DNA of 32,143 nt from Theodoxus fluviatilis (GCA_034096865.1 JAWQFJ010026705.1:27501-59643); one strand, 5' to 3'; positions 19,561 to 29,966 are shown, counted from the stretch's first letter. Made by a program: numbers and translations. Notes: generated by a model not told the origin, from the letters alone.

Positions 19561-20026
19561 CTCTAGCTGTCATGCTACCTGTGGGTTGGGGGTAAGAATA
19601 GACTCACCGAGCCTCCCAATGCAATTTTTTAAAACGTGAAAAAGTAAAGAAACAGAGTTTCGACTTGATCTTACTTTACCTAGCACCAGCGATTGTGTCG
19701 TCGATGGCCTCACATAGCCCACAAAGGCTGAAAGGCTGTTAAATCCATTCATCTCTATCTCCATCTGGTTGTCTGTCGCGTTTTTCAGTAGCAAATCTGG
19801 AGCTAGGTATGAGACGATGCTCCCACCTCATTCGTTAATCTGAAACACTTAAATCTTCAGAGTCAAAGGGACCACCATCTTAAACCGTTGTTCCTGCGTG
19901 TGAAGGATTGCTGGTTTGTTTTCAACATAGGTATGACAAGTTACCAGTAGTTTCATCGTTATGTGACACATTATTTCTTAAGTGTTATTTGTTATGCATG
20001 CTGCTTTCAACATGGTGGTAGGGTTG

Positions 20027-20027
<1 letters not shown>

Positions 20028-20057
<30 letters not shown>

Positions 20058-20217
20058 GGGTGTGTCTGCGTGTGCGCGCGCGTGTGTGAGTGCATGCTTG
20101 CGTGCGTGTGTGTGCGTGTATATGTGTGTGTGTTTATATGTGTGTATATGCGTGTGTGTGTGTGTGTGTATGTGCGTGCGTGCGTGTGCACATGTGCGTG
20201 CTCGTGCGTGTGTGTGA
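20028..20217 (+). repeat. TG-rich microsatellite with a G20 run
   Basis: TGTG repeats flank 20 consecutive G residues (20041-20060), with CGCGCG and TGCGTG patches. Alternating purine-pyrimidine DNA of this kind can adopt Z form. The long frames across it are by-products of the repeat. Confidence 0.9.
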
Positions 20218-20310
20218 TCTGCATGTTCCTTACAACTGCTATTAATTATTCGTTGACATTTCATTAATGGTACGGATACTCATTCGCCTACACACTCATT
20301 ATTTGTTACT

Positions 20311-21681
20311 TTCTATGTGTGTTACAGTGAGTACCCTGGTGTTACTTTCAATGTGTATTACAGTGAGTGCCCTGGTGTTACTTTCTATGTGTGTTACTGT
20401 TACAGTGAGTACCCTGATGTTACTTTCTATGTGTATTACAGTGAATACCCTGGTGTTACCTTCTATGTGTATTACAGTGAGTACCTTGGTGTTACTTTCT
20501 ATGTGTATTATAGTGAGTACCCTGGTGTTACTTTCTATGTGTATTACAATGAGTACCCTGGTGTTACTTTCTATGTGTATTACAGTGAGTACCCTGGTGT
20601 TACTTTCTATGTGCATTACAGTGAGTACCCTGGTGTTACTTTCTATGTGTATTACAGTGAGTACCCTGGTGTTACTTTCTATGTGTATTACAGTGAGTAC
20701 CCTGGTGTTACTTTCTATGTGTATTACAGTGTGTACCCTGGTGTTGCTTTCTATGCGTATTACAGTGAGTACCCTGGTGTTACTTTCTGTGTGTATTACA
20801 GTGAGTACTCTGGTGTTACTTTCTATGTGTATTACAGTGAGTACCCTGGTGTTACTTTCTGTGTGTATTACAGTGAGTACCTTGGTGTTACTTTCTATGT
20901 GTATTACAGTGAATATCCTGGTGTTACTTTCTATGTGTGTTACAGTGAGTACCCTGGTGTTACTTTCTGTGTGTATTACAGTGAGTACCCTGGTGTTACT
21001 TTCTATGTCTATTACAGTGAGTACCCTGGTGTTACTTTCTATGTGTATTACAGTGAGTACCCTGGTGTTACTTTCTATGTGTATTACAATGAGTACCCTG
21101 GTGTTACTTTCTATGTGTATTACAGTGTGTACCCTGGTGTTGCTTTCTATGCGTATTACAGTGAGTACCCTGGTGTTACTTTCTGTGTGTATTACAGTGA
21201 GTACTCTGGTGTTACTTTCTATGTGTATTACAGTGAGTACCCTGGTGTTACTTTCTGTGTGTATTACAGTGAGTACCTTGGTGTTACTTTCTATGTGTAT
21301 TACAGTGAATATCCTGGTGTTACTTTCTATGTGTGTTACAGTGAGTACCCTGGTGTTACTTTCTGTGTGTATTACAGTGAGTACCCTGGTGTTACTTTCT
21401 ATGTCTATTACAGTGAGTATCCTGGTGTTACTTTCTATGTGTATTACAGTGAGTACCCTGGTGTTACTTTCTATGTGTATTACAGTGAGTACCCTGGTGT
21501 TACTTTCTATGTGTATTACAGTGTACCCTGGTGTTACTTTCTATGTGTATTACAGAGAGTACCCTGGTGTTACTTTCTATGTGTATTACAGTGAGTATCT
21601 TGGTGTTACTTTCTATGTCTATTACAGTGAGTACCCTGGTGTTACTTTCTTTGTGTATTACAGTAAGTACCCTGGTGTTAT
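20311..21681 (+). repeat. 36-bp minisatellite, about 38 copies
   Basis: Unit GAGTACCCTGGTGTTACTTT followed by CTATGTGTATTACAGT, 36 bp, repeated from about 20311 to 21681. One 6-bp insertion (near 20398) and one 2-bp deletion (near 21520) break the phase. Variant monomers recur in the same order 396 bp apart (20731 and 21127), so 11 monomers form a higher-order unit present twice. Because 36 is a multiple of three, two plus-strand frames (502 and 425 codons, repeats of MCITVSTLVLLS and SEYPGVTFYVYY) and one minus frame stay open. I read this as satellite DNA, not a gene: there is no signal peptide, no flanking exon, and several frames are equally open. Confidence 0.95.
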
Positions 21682-21991
21682 TTGCGCGGGTTCGCCGCGG
21701 GTTTGCGTGCCAGCATCCTCGAAAGGATCTGTATTGTGTATTGTGATGCTCACGCTTCTCATGCTTTATCACTGAACATCATGGACCCAGTTTGCCCTCT
21801 CACTCACCAGCTTTCTCCCCACATCGCTCCTGTCCGTCAGTCTTTGTACGCCTCGCCTGTGGATTGGGAGAAGGGTTAGGCCCACCCCGCGTCTTTCTTT
21901 GCGATTCGTAAAGGAAAAAAAGAGAGGAAAATTGAGGCTTGCCTCGCCTTCACCCTGACAATTTCTAGTGATTTGCATAGCCTACAGAAAA

Positions 21992-22167
21992 CTCCATTCT
22001 TCTTCTTCTTTCTTCTTCTTCCTCTTCGTCCTTCTTCTTCTTCTTCCTTCTTCTCCATCCTTCTTTTTCTCTTTTTTTTCCTTCTTTCTTCTTCTACTTT
22101 TTTTCTTTCTTTCTTCTTCTGTTCTTCTTCTTTCTTTCTTCTTCTTTTTTCTTTCTTCTTCTTCATT
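21992..22167 (+). repeat. (TTC)n pyrimidine tract
   Basis: Strongly strand-biased TTC/TTTC run. Its mirror symmetry could support triplex (H-DNA) formation. Confidence 0.9.
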
Positions 22168-22218
22168 CTAATTAAGGAACACATAAAGGGTTTAACGCGC
22201 CTTCGCGCCCCCGCAGTT

Positions 22219-22402
22219 CAGTCACATGACCTCCCCTGCACGAGTACTGCAGTCACATGACCTCTCCTGCACGAGTACTGCAGTCACATGACCTCCCCTG
22301 CACGAGTACTGCAGTCACATGACCTCCCCTGCATGAGTACTGCAGTCACATGACCTCCCCTGCACGAGTACTGCAGTCACATGACCTCCCCTGCACGAGT
22401 AC
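22219..22402 (+). repeat. 31-bp minisatellite, about six copies
   Basis: Units start at 22219, 22250, 22281, 22312, 22343 and 22374, nearly identical, each beginning CAGTCACATGACCTCCCCTG. Each carries the E-box-like TCACATGA and a TGACCT half-site. Confidence 0.95.
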
Positions 22403-24856
22403 ACTGACCGCAGGTTAACGACTAGATACGCTGAGGAACGCATATTTGTCTAAGATCGGGATTTGACGTAGTAGCTCGACCTGTGGGCAGTTGTACGAGG
22501 CGGTTGGGTGTCGTGGTTCGGTCCCTGCTCGGAATAACTTGACTGTTATTCATCATCACCATTTTTACTCACAGCGACTGACAAAAACTTTTCAGCAGAA
22601 ATGTTTTTCGTATTTTTTTTCAGTTTTATTGTCCATTTTAACTTTCCTCCGTATTGACATTGCCTTCGTTTTCACAGCGACAAAAACTGCACCATGCGTT
22701 GTGTTTCGTCAGAATGAAAAACAAAGAAAACCAAATCACGAGTAATTTCGGAAGGCTTGAGAAACGAATGACCCGGATCAGGAAAATTGCAAGGACGAGA
22801 AAGTGACACCCTCTTTTTAATCTTCCACAGTTTTCGCATGCGTGACAGAAATGGAGGATGAAAAAGACGGACAAAAGCGGAGGGGAGGTTTGGAGAGGAG
22901 TGTATTCGGATTGCGGGGATGTTAGGGGGTTGTTTTCGTTAATTGAGGACAAAAGGAGTCACGTTTGGAAAATATACGTGTATTCTTTGAATGTCGACAT
23001 ATTATGAAACAACGTTGCCTCACTCTCCCCTATTTTTTCCGCAGTGAATCCTACCTCGATGCTGCGGTCCAGATATATATGATGCAAAGCGATGTCGACA
23101 GCCACTTTCTGTATGTCTACAGTCTCCATAGAGATCAGTTACATAAGTAATCCTTGCGGACCACGCAGCAGCTCTGGAGATACGTGACAAAACAACGACC
23201 GTCGTCGGGAGCCGTCCAGGAGAAAAAGCGATGAAGCTGCCTCTTCCGTCTTCTCTCTTTGTGTGCAGCACTTGCACGCGATGTCGACTTAACCACCCGA
23301 TGTGTGATCTGAAACTGCCCATTAACATCTTCCCAGGTTGACCCCGTCTTCGGCTGCATTGAGAGATTCTTGGCGATTGAGGAGGAACAGTCAAGTCTGT
23401 CTGCGTCACATCCGGCGGACGCGATTGCTTATTGAACTCGCTCAATGCAGACAAATAACCGCCGTTTCTTTTGGAGGCTAAAAACGCGTTGGGCAAAATC
23501 AACAATTCTGGCCTCGGAGGCTGAGGCGGTCGTCATGGGTGCGAGTTCTAACGAGTTGATTCACGCCCCGAGGTCCGCGTGTCCTCCCCGCCTGATCTTC
23601 AGTACAACACTCCAGGAAGATTAGGGGCGACAGGCCTCGCAAATCCCATTATCAGTCTTTGCACTGAGTAGACATACTGTAACGGAACGAGGCTGATAGC
23701 CAGTATGTACCATGGCGTGGCTACGCGATCGATGTTCTGGAAACTGAAGGACAAAGACAGCGTGGACGCCACCAGGCCGGTCGTCTGACACTGCGCTCCC
23801 AAGGACTGGGGACGAAAGTGATTGAATCTCGTTATCGATGGTGACAAACACAAGTGAGAAAAATGACATATCTATATTCATATATTCGTGCAGTTTGTGG
23901 GGCGGTAGTTGTTGTTATTAACCACCAAAAAAGGCACATGAGGAAAATCACAACATTGAAAACAGAATATGTCAAAATCTAATGGTGAAGGGAAGAAACA
24001 ATTAGGAAATGTTTGTGATGCAGAAACATTGTATGGCAACGAAATCGATCGGGAAGTCATACTCTATTTGATTTATGGGAGGAAATTGCCATCTAGAATA
24101 AATTAGCCATCTCAGCATGTCTGCCATCAGCGCAGCTACGGGAGAGAACCCTACTGGGGATGGCAACTGGTGCACAGGCAGTGCCTGACATCGAAGAAGG
24201 GTCACTACAGTTGGACATCGCAACGACTCTGGACACGATGGAACATGAGGCCGTCTGTCTCCTTTGATGGGCACTTCTCCGTTTTCAGCTGACTGAGTTC
24301 ATTGATGCTTGGAAATGCAAAGTCAAACTTAAATCACCGGACTGGAATAATTCCAACACTTTCATAGGTCCCCTTTAGGCAAATCAAAATTCAACGCTCG
24401 CTCCGTCTCTTTTCATTGTCCACACAATGCTTTGTCGTTCCATCGTCTACATCCCGAACCTTTCTAGTCATTTTTCTTCAAGTGACATCCGGGTAGAAGC
24501 AGAGGAGAGGAAATGAGCCAGACACAGCCTGGTGTAGCTTTCTGGAGAACACGAAACGACTACATGGAAAATATTCAGGTTTTTGCCGAATAAGACCAGT
24601 CGCAGATGTCGGATTCCCGACTGCTCTCATGTTGCGGGAAATTGACAAGTTATATTCCCAAAAGCCCACACTTGCAGGCGTACGTAGGCACAACAGTGCA
24701 TGCACTCTCTGTATATTGTTCCTCTCTGTCAGGGGCCAGTCTGGTGAGTCCGTCCTCACCTTTCCATCGGGACAACGACATTACCATGGTAGTCTCTATC
24801 TCTTCAGAATCGCTTGCTTACGAAAGAGTTGTTTTCTTTTTCTACTTGATAATTTA
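22403..24856. other. Intergenic stretch, nothing firmly recognised
   Basis: Several 60-160-codon frames occur on both strands without recognised domains. A pyrimidine-rich run ending in CAG at 23044 looks like a 3' splice site but has no convincing exon after it. Confidence 0.3.
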
Positions 24857-24948
24857 CCAGTCCCCAATGCTGCTGTTGACGTATTCGGCGCTTGTGGCAT
24901 TGTCATACAGGTGTTCTATGACTCTGATCAGGTTGGCCGTATACTTCC
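24857..24948 (-). pseudogene. Inverted upstream RT segment
   Basis: Read on the minus strand: NLIRVIEHLYDNATSAEYVN, then SSIGDW. This is the stretch that normally precedes SSIGDWFRTTVGVRQGC, which begins on the plus strand at 24949. Confidence 0.8.
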
Positions 24949-25910
24949 ACAGCAGCATTGGGGACTGGTTCAGAACCACAGTCGGAGTGAGACAAGGCTG
25001 TTTGCTCTCTCCCACCCTCTTCAACATCTTCCTGCAAAGAATAATGACTGACGCCCTAAAAGACCACGAGGGGACAGTCAGCATTGGCGGCAGAACAATC
25101 ACAAACTTACGTTTTGCTGACAACATAGATGGCCTGGCCGGAAGTGAAAAGGAGCTGGAGAACTTAGTGGAGCGCTTAGACACAACCTCCACAAATTTTG
25201 GCATGCAGATCAGTGCAGAGAAGACCAAACTGATGACCAACAACACCAACGGCATCAGCACTGACATCAAGGTCTGTGGCGAGAAACTGGAAACCGTCAA
25301 CAGCTTCAAATACCTGGGAGCAATTGTCACAGATGCAGGATCCAAACCTGAAATACTCGCCAGAATTGCTCAGACCACAGCAGCAATCACAAAACTCAAG
25401 ACCATCTGGAAGGACAGGAACATAGCCCTCAGCTCAAAGATCAGACTGATGCGCGCCCTGGTCATGTCCATATTTTTGTATGCCTGTGAGTCATGGACAC
25501 TAACAGCTGACTTGGAGAGAAGGATACAGGCCATGGAAATGAGATGCTTTCGACGACTCCTCGGCATCTCCTACAAGGACCGCATCACAAACGAGGAAGT
25601 CCGAAACAAAATTAGGCAAGCCATCGGGCCCCATGAAGAACTACTGACCACTGTGAAAAGACGCAAACTAAAGTGGTATGGGCACGTCTCACGATCGTCA
25701 GGGCTTGCCAAGACTGTGTTACAAGGCACAGTAAAAGGAGGGAGGAGGAGAGGCAGACAAAGGAAAAGATGGGAGGACAACGTCTCAGAATGGACAGGGA
25801 TGAGGCTCAGCGAAGCCTTGAGACAGTCCGAGAGGCTAGAGGAATGGAGAGAACTGGTTGCCAGATCATCTGTGGTGCCCCAACGGTCGTCCAGACTACG
25901 GGACAAGTGA
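24949..25910 (+). pseudogene. LINE RT C-terminal half, open to its stop
   Basis: An uninterrupted frame to TGA 25908-25910: GDWFRTTVGVRQGCLLSP, then RIMTDALKDHEGTVSIGG, then NLRFADNIDGLAGS, the thumb with FKYLGAIVTDAGSKPEILAR, SKIRLMRALVMSIFLYACES, the AMEMRC block, WYGHVSRSSGLAKTVLQG, GGRRRGRQRKRWED and a C-terminus of SSVVPQRSSRLRDK. The RT catalytic motif is normally F-A-D-D; here the second Asp is Asn (codon AAC, 25122-25124), so the enzyme would be inactive. The endonuclease and the first RT blocks are missing. Good conservation elsewhere suggests a fairly young insertion. The frame extends upstream into unrelated sequence to 24606, which I do not count as part of the element. Confidence 0.9.
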
Positions 25911-25925
25911 AGTGAAGAAGAAGTT

Positions 25926-26790
25926 TACCAGACCGACTAACTCAGCAGAGCACTACATCCACAAAACAGCGTGACCATGCTTACGGTCTAGAAAGATTGG
26001 CAGAAGGTCGAATCGAAATCTTCAGCCTGTGTCGCGTGCATGTCACCATAGGCTGAGGCCTAGAGTGTGCATGGTTGGGTTTTTCAATAAAAACTATGGT
26101 CACACTCCCAAACATAAACAGACACGTGAACACTGATGTGAAAGATGACATATACCCCAATTTTTTTTAAAATTTAAGCTTTTCTATGGGGGTGACGATG
26201 TATAGTTAGAATGGTAAGATTAAGATGAACATGATGAACGTGAAAGAGTCTTTGCCGACACCACGTGGACCAAGACCACTTTCGCAGCTGGTGAGCAGTG
26301 TACCAGGCTGGGGTGGGACGTCAGGCCCGGCAGCAGCCCGAAGCGTGGGGTAGCAGCTTCGCGCAGGGGAGGCTTGCCAGTTGCAAGATTGAATGGGCGC
26401 CTTGCGCCAGACCGGTCCCGTCCTCGACAGGAGACAATGGAGGCCTAGAAGGCCAAGGTCAGTAATTAAAAACAGCGACACTAACCTTAGTCCTTCTTTA
26501 CAACAATTGTTTAGCCGACCATTACCAAACCAATAGCGTTCATGACGCAGCATAATGTACAACCTAAACAACACATCATTCTAACTAATGCATCACTACA
26601 TATAACTCTAAATGAAGCTTGCATAAACGATAGAAAATGATGAATTATTTACAAGAATGAGTACACACAGAAGAGACAAACACCGCACTGGTAACGAATT
26701 GCAGGTTCCCTCCCCTTAGTCTCCAGGCAGCCAACTTCCCCTTTTTAGGAACACTTTCACAAAAATCCTTTATCAACCTTTAGATAAGAA
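25926..26790. other. Unassigned, possibly 3'/leader part of the Penelope-like element
   Basis: No recognised domain. A 122-codon minus-strand frame (26206-26574) is not identified. On the minus strand this follows the hammerhead-like motif at 26816-26850, so it may be the repeated leader of a Penelope-like element. Confidence 0.3.
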
Positions 26791-26815
26791 AAAAACACAC
26801 GACAAACACCAAAAT

Positions 26816-26850
26816 CAAAGGCTTTCGGGCACACGCCTTTCTTCAGTGAA
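26816..26850 (-). other. Hammerhead-like hairpin downstream of the Penelope-like element
   Basis: Read on the minus strand: CTGAAGA, then AAGGC, loop GTGT, GCCC and GAAAGCC. CTGAAGA fits the CUGANGA box and GAAA the second core box, with a GGC/GCC stem between. The spacing is off by one base on one side of the stem. It lies 0.5 kb 3' of the C-terminus of the Penelope-like element, beyond the CT tract, where a terminal repeat would carry it. Confidence 0.45.
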
Positions 26851-26925
26851 CGATCAGAAACACAGAAATGATGCAACACGTGACGTAAAAAAACTTTAGA
26901 ATGACATGACGTAGACACTCCAGAG

Positions 26926-27056
26926 CTCTCCCCCTCCTCTCTCTCCCTCTCTCCCTTCTCTCCCTCTCTCCCTCTCTCTCCCCCCCCCCTCTCTCTCCAT
27001 CTCTCTCTATCTCCCTCTCTCTATCTCTCTCTCTCTCTCTATCCCTCTCTCTATCT

Positions 27057-27088
<32 letters not shown>

Positions 27089-27211
27089 CCTCTCTCTCTC
27101 TCCCTCTCTCTCTCTACCTCTCTCTCCCTCTCTCTCCACCACCCTCATCCAAAACAATGTTCGATCCCGAGTTCTCGGAGCCCGACTCTCTCAGCGTCCA
27201 GTGTCCAGAGT

Positions 27212-27251
<40 letters not shown>

Positions 27252-27349
27252 TCTCTCTCTATCTCCCCATCTCTCTCCAACTCTCCCTCTCTCCCTCTAA
27301 CTCTCTCTCTCTCTCTAAGTGTTCACAGTTCTATCTATCTCTCTCTCTC
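26926..27349 (+). repeat. (CT)n tract
   Basis: Long CT microsatellite with C-runs and short unique islands. On the minus strand it starts at the stop codon of the Penelope-like element, so it forms the 3' UTR side. Confidence 0.9.
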
Positions 27350-27456
27350 TCAGTCAAACACATTCAGTCCTTCAGGGTAGTTGGTGCGCAGCTTGAAGCG
27401 CCAGAACTTCTCTCTCCGCTTCCGGATGTTAGCATCGTCCACTTGGATCTTCTCAA
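27350..27456 (-). pseudogene. Penelope-like element: GIY-YIG C-terminus
   Basis: Minus-strand frame reads EKIQVDDANIRKRREKFW, RFKLRTNYPEGLNVFD and stop (27350-27352). This is the typical end of the GIY-YIG nuclease module in Penelope-like elements (R-x-x-R-E-x-x-W-x-x-x-L-x-T-x-x-P-x-G-L-N). The preceding residues continue at 29468-29502; about 2 kb of other repeats separate them. The boundary with the SINE is at about 27455-27457. Confidence 0.75.
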
Positions 27457-27680
27457 TAAAAACCGCTGGCGCTGAACCTCCAGGTTTTGGCACTATTTAA
27501 AAAAGATCGGGTTCGAACCCGCAACCTCTCGAGAAAAGAGGAGGGGAAAACACACATACACAAAACCACAAAAAACCAGGTCGGGTTTGAACCCACAACC
27601 TCTCGAAAAAAGAGAGAGAAAAAAGTTTCAGCGCACGCATGACCAAGAGTTCAATGCTCTACCAATGTGCCATTGAAAAC
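27457..27680 (-). mobile_element. tRNA-derived SINE, copy A
   Basis: On the minus strand the head reads ATGGCACATTGGTAGAGC (A-box-like) through TTGGTCATGCGTG. The tail reads CAAAACCTGGAGGTTCAGCG then CCAGCGGTTTTTATT. The classic B box seen in copy C is lost here. The body holds two tandem versions of a TTCTCGAGAGGTTGCGGGTT / GAACCC block (about 27508-27543 and 27580-27616), which themselves look like B boxes. It lies within the split Penelope-like element. Confidence 0.65.
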
Positions 27681-27730
27681 TGATATGGCTGAGTGTTTTT
27701 AAAGCATCTATAACGTTCTTTTCCGTAAAC

Positions 27731-28105
27731 CACCGCAAGATTTTGAACATCTCATATAAAGACCATGTCACGAATGAGGAAATCAGCAACAGGGTCAGGA
27801 GAGCAATTGGACAGCACGAAGACCTGCTCTCAATCGTGAAAAGCAGAAAGCTGAAGTGGTACGGTCACGTGTCAAGAGGCAGTGGGCTGGCCAAGACCAT
27901 CCTGCAAGGTACCGTACGCGTACCAGGTGGGAGAAGGAGAGGCAGGCAGAGAAAGAGGTGGGAATACTACATCAAAGAGTGGACAGGCTTGACCTTTGCT
28001 GACTCACAGCGAGCCACAGAGGATAGAGATCGATGGAGGAAGATTGTCCGAAAGTCATCAGTGGTGCCTCAACAACCCATCTCAGGGTTAAGAGACTGAA
28101 CCAAA
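27731..28105 (+). pseudogene. 5'-truncated LINE copy
   Basis: Carries only the last about 120 residues: ILNISYKDHVTNEEISNRVR, KLKWYGHVSRGSGLAKTILQ, GGRRRGRQRKRWEYYIKEW and SSVVPQQPISGLRD, then stop. Very close to the copy at 14.1-14.6 kb, including the 3' sequence just past the stop. No RT catalytic residues. Confidence 0.9.
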
Positions 28106-28824
28106 GACCATACATTAATAAGACCGCACACTCGGCTGATTTTAGCAAAATTTCCGACAGAGTGATCTCCCCGTTTTCGCGTGTCTCCCCCAGAGCGCTT
28201 GTGCGAGATATGTTGTATAGATTATGCCACGTGCGTGAGGAATAAAGTTTAGTGAAAGAATAGCAGAATGCAAGTGCGTGCAAGGGTTTTTATAGTATTT
28301 CTTGACAGCGATATGTGTGTGAGAAACCGTTTGTTTCGTAATTTGTAAACATGAACATTAATTAACCGAGTGCGTGGAGAAGCGAGCGTAAACACTAAAA
28401 TGAAAATCCCCACACTAAACTAAAGCTGGGAAAAGGGTCAAGGTGTCAGTAAACTATATCTCTCGTAAAAGATCTATACACAATTTTCTCCACGGAAAAG
28501 CACGTCCCTAACAAGCTGGTCTAAATAAAGAAATAAACACCGGACGCATAATTATGATCTACGCCCGGCCTGAGCAGCAGACGATCGAGCAGCATAAAAT
28601 GATAAACGCGAGAAGAACAGAAAAATCGAACTTCGTAATTTGTGATGCACAAGATTCCTTTCACTGTTGAACCTCAGGAGAAAATACTGTTGTTAAAAAT
28701 GCTGAATTTGTTAAAAACTGTGATGACAAAGACAATGCAACGTGTGTAAATCCGTACCTCGCTTCGCGTAGTGTAAAAATAGCCGAGTGCGCGTCTTAGT
28801 ACGAAACGACTAGGTACAAAAACG
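28106..28824. other. Unassigned AT-rich stretch
   Basis: AATAAA at about 28241. No recognised gene or repeat; it may belong to the LINE 3' end or to an unidentified element. Confidence 0.3.
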
Positions 28825-29068
28825 TCCAGGGCCCGTATTCACAACGGCGATTTATCTTTTTAACTCTCGATTTATCCCCTAGCCCCGCGTTATCTTGATC
28901 GGTTAGATAAGGTACGCTCGTCAGAGGATCCTAGGTTGCGCTTTGCTATATATACTGGTTTCCAGCCAAGGGAGAGCGGAACAGGCAGTTGGAATCGTCT
29001 GAGTTTAGAGATAAATCGGAGTTAAAATAAATCGCCGATAAATCGCCGTTGTGAATACGGGCCCTGGA
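28825..29068. mobile_element. MITE, 244 bp
   Basis: Perfect terminal inverted repeats of 32 bp (28825-28856 and 29037-29068) beginning TCCAGGGCCCGTATTCACAA. Subterminal GATTTATC and GTTAAAA motifs are repeated on both sides, so the arms remain similar for about 50 bp. There is no coding capacity. A clean target duplication was not found, so the superfamily is open. Confidence 0.85.
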
Positions 29069-29116
29069 TACGAAACGACACGCATCGTAAAAAATCCTTC
29101 TTTCACCTTCACCGAT

Positions 29117-29467
29117 GTTCTCGAAATTATTCTCCTCGCATTGATTCTATAATAGGATCCATGCTGCTCGAAAATCTCCTGGCAAATGACGTCACGTTAT
29201 TCGACGTCAAATGATCACGTCACAGATTTTGCAAATGGAGTCTGTTGTATCGTTTTCATTGCAACACCAAAATGTAAAAAAGTCACTTTCTTTTCAAACC
29301 TCGATTCTGAAAATTTGATAATATTGAATCGGACCTAACTTCCAGTCAGTGTGCAAAATCTCAAGGAAATCCGTCCAGTAATTTTTTAGATATAAGCCGT
29401 GGAGTCGGGACAGACAGACAGACACACAGACAGATAAAGTCTGTAGGACCTCCAGTAAACCTGGAGG
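29117..29467 (+). repeat. Dispersed CRE-rich repeat, copy 1
   Basis: Shares with 31672-31968 a run of more than 250 bp, including AAATGTAAAAAAGTCACTTT, TCAAGGAAATCCGTCCAGTA and a GACAGACAGACA tail. It contains TGACGTCA and further ACGTCA/CACGTCA sites at about 29185-29223. It is inserted in the Penelope-like element. The right end has a CCTCCAG...CTGGAGG hairpin (about 29450-29468). Confidence 0.8.
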
Positions 29468-29502
29468 GATAATGGTCACTCTCATGTGGGAGAGGCAGTG
29501 CC
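29468..29502 (-). pseudogene. Penelope-like element: middle GIY-YIG segment
   Basis: Minus-strand codons read GHCLSHMRVTII. They continue exactly where the segment at 30273 stops (AKHFRSPG), once the Harbinger-like insertion and one copy of its 3-bp duplication are set aside. Confidence 0.75.
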
Positions 29503-29766
29503 CAGGGGTGTAATTCATGAACTTGGACTTTCGCGAGCACTGGTCTTGGACTTGTGAGTCCAGGACTAGTCCCAGACCACCGCTAGTCTATGGACTAGTC
29601 CTGGACTCAGCGAGTCTATGATTCACGAACCCAGACTGGGTGTTGACTTGAAAGGCTGGGACTGATTGACCTAGTCCATGGATTATTTTTAGAATGATGT
29701 GGATTTCCCGGGGATTCCGCCCAGTGCGCAAGCGCATAGCGTACCGCTTTAAACTTCCCGTCAAAA

Positions 29767-29955
29767 ATGACGGCCACGATCGGTAGCAAAACCTCGAAGA
29801 AAAGCCCCGATTTCACGGAGCGAGAATCGGTAGCTATCATAAAAGCGGTGTCAGCAAGATACGGATACATTAACAGCAGCATACACACAGCCCAAGCAAA
29901 CAAAAGAAGACGGACAGCGTGGGAGGAGGTGACAAATGAAGTGCGAGCTGAGTGA
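29767..29955 (+). pseudogene. Myb/SANT-like N-terminal fragment
   Basis: A 62-codon frame: after a Lys/Ser-rich start come DFTERESVAIIKAVSARYG and, after a spacer, KRRRTAWEEVTNEVRAE, then stop. The layout (F-T-x-x-E, hydrophobic helix, then K-x-x-x-W-x-x-V/I) matches the start of the Myb/SANT-like DNA-binding protein of Harbinger transposons (also seen in NAIF1-like host proteins). Such proteins assist transposase in binding element ends. The third helix and tail are missing; a GT microsatellite begins 12 bases after the stop. Confidence 0.55.
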
Positions 29956-29964
29956 GGCTGGCTC

Positions 29965-29966
<2 letters not shown>

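Larger units (their letters stand above)
24857..25925 (+). mobile_element. LINE copy with short 5' inversion
   Basis: The 3' part of a LINE (24949 to about 25925, plus strand) is preceded by 92 bp of its own upstream RT sequence in reverse (24857-24948). The two parts overlap by about 20 bp, so the outer and inner edges form an inverted pair (24857-24876 and 24949-24968). This fits twin priming. The 3' end is followed by a short GTGAAGAAG tail. Confidence 0.75.

Noticed and set aside
20267..21775. A 502-codon open frame (repeats of MCITVSTLVLLS) as a gene
   Set aside because: It comes from a 36-bp tandem repeat whose length is a multiple of three; another plus frame and a minus frame are equally open, and no flanking coding sequence exists.
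23030..23150. A host exon after a strong pyrimidine-rich acceptor at 23044
   Set aside because: No donor partner or recognisable coding content could be matched; a single acceptor-like motif is weak evidence.
24606..24856. The upstream extension of the LINE open frame as an N-terminal domain
   Set aside because: The LINE homology begins at 24949, and the preceding 92 bp are an inverted piece of the element; the rest is chance open frame.
27630..27680. A functional tRNA gene on the minus strand
   Set aside because: The tRNA-like head lacks a proper T arm and is fused to a SINE body and tail found in two other places.
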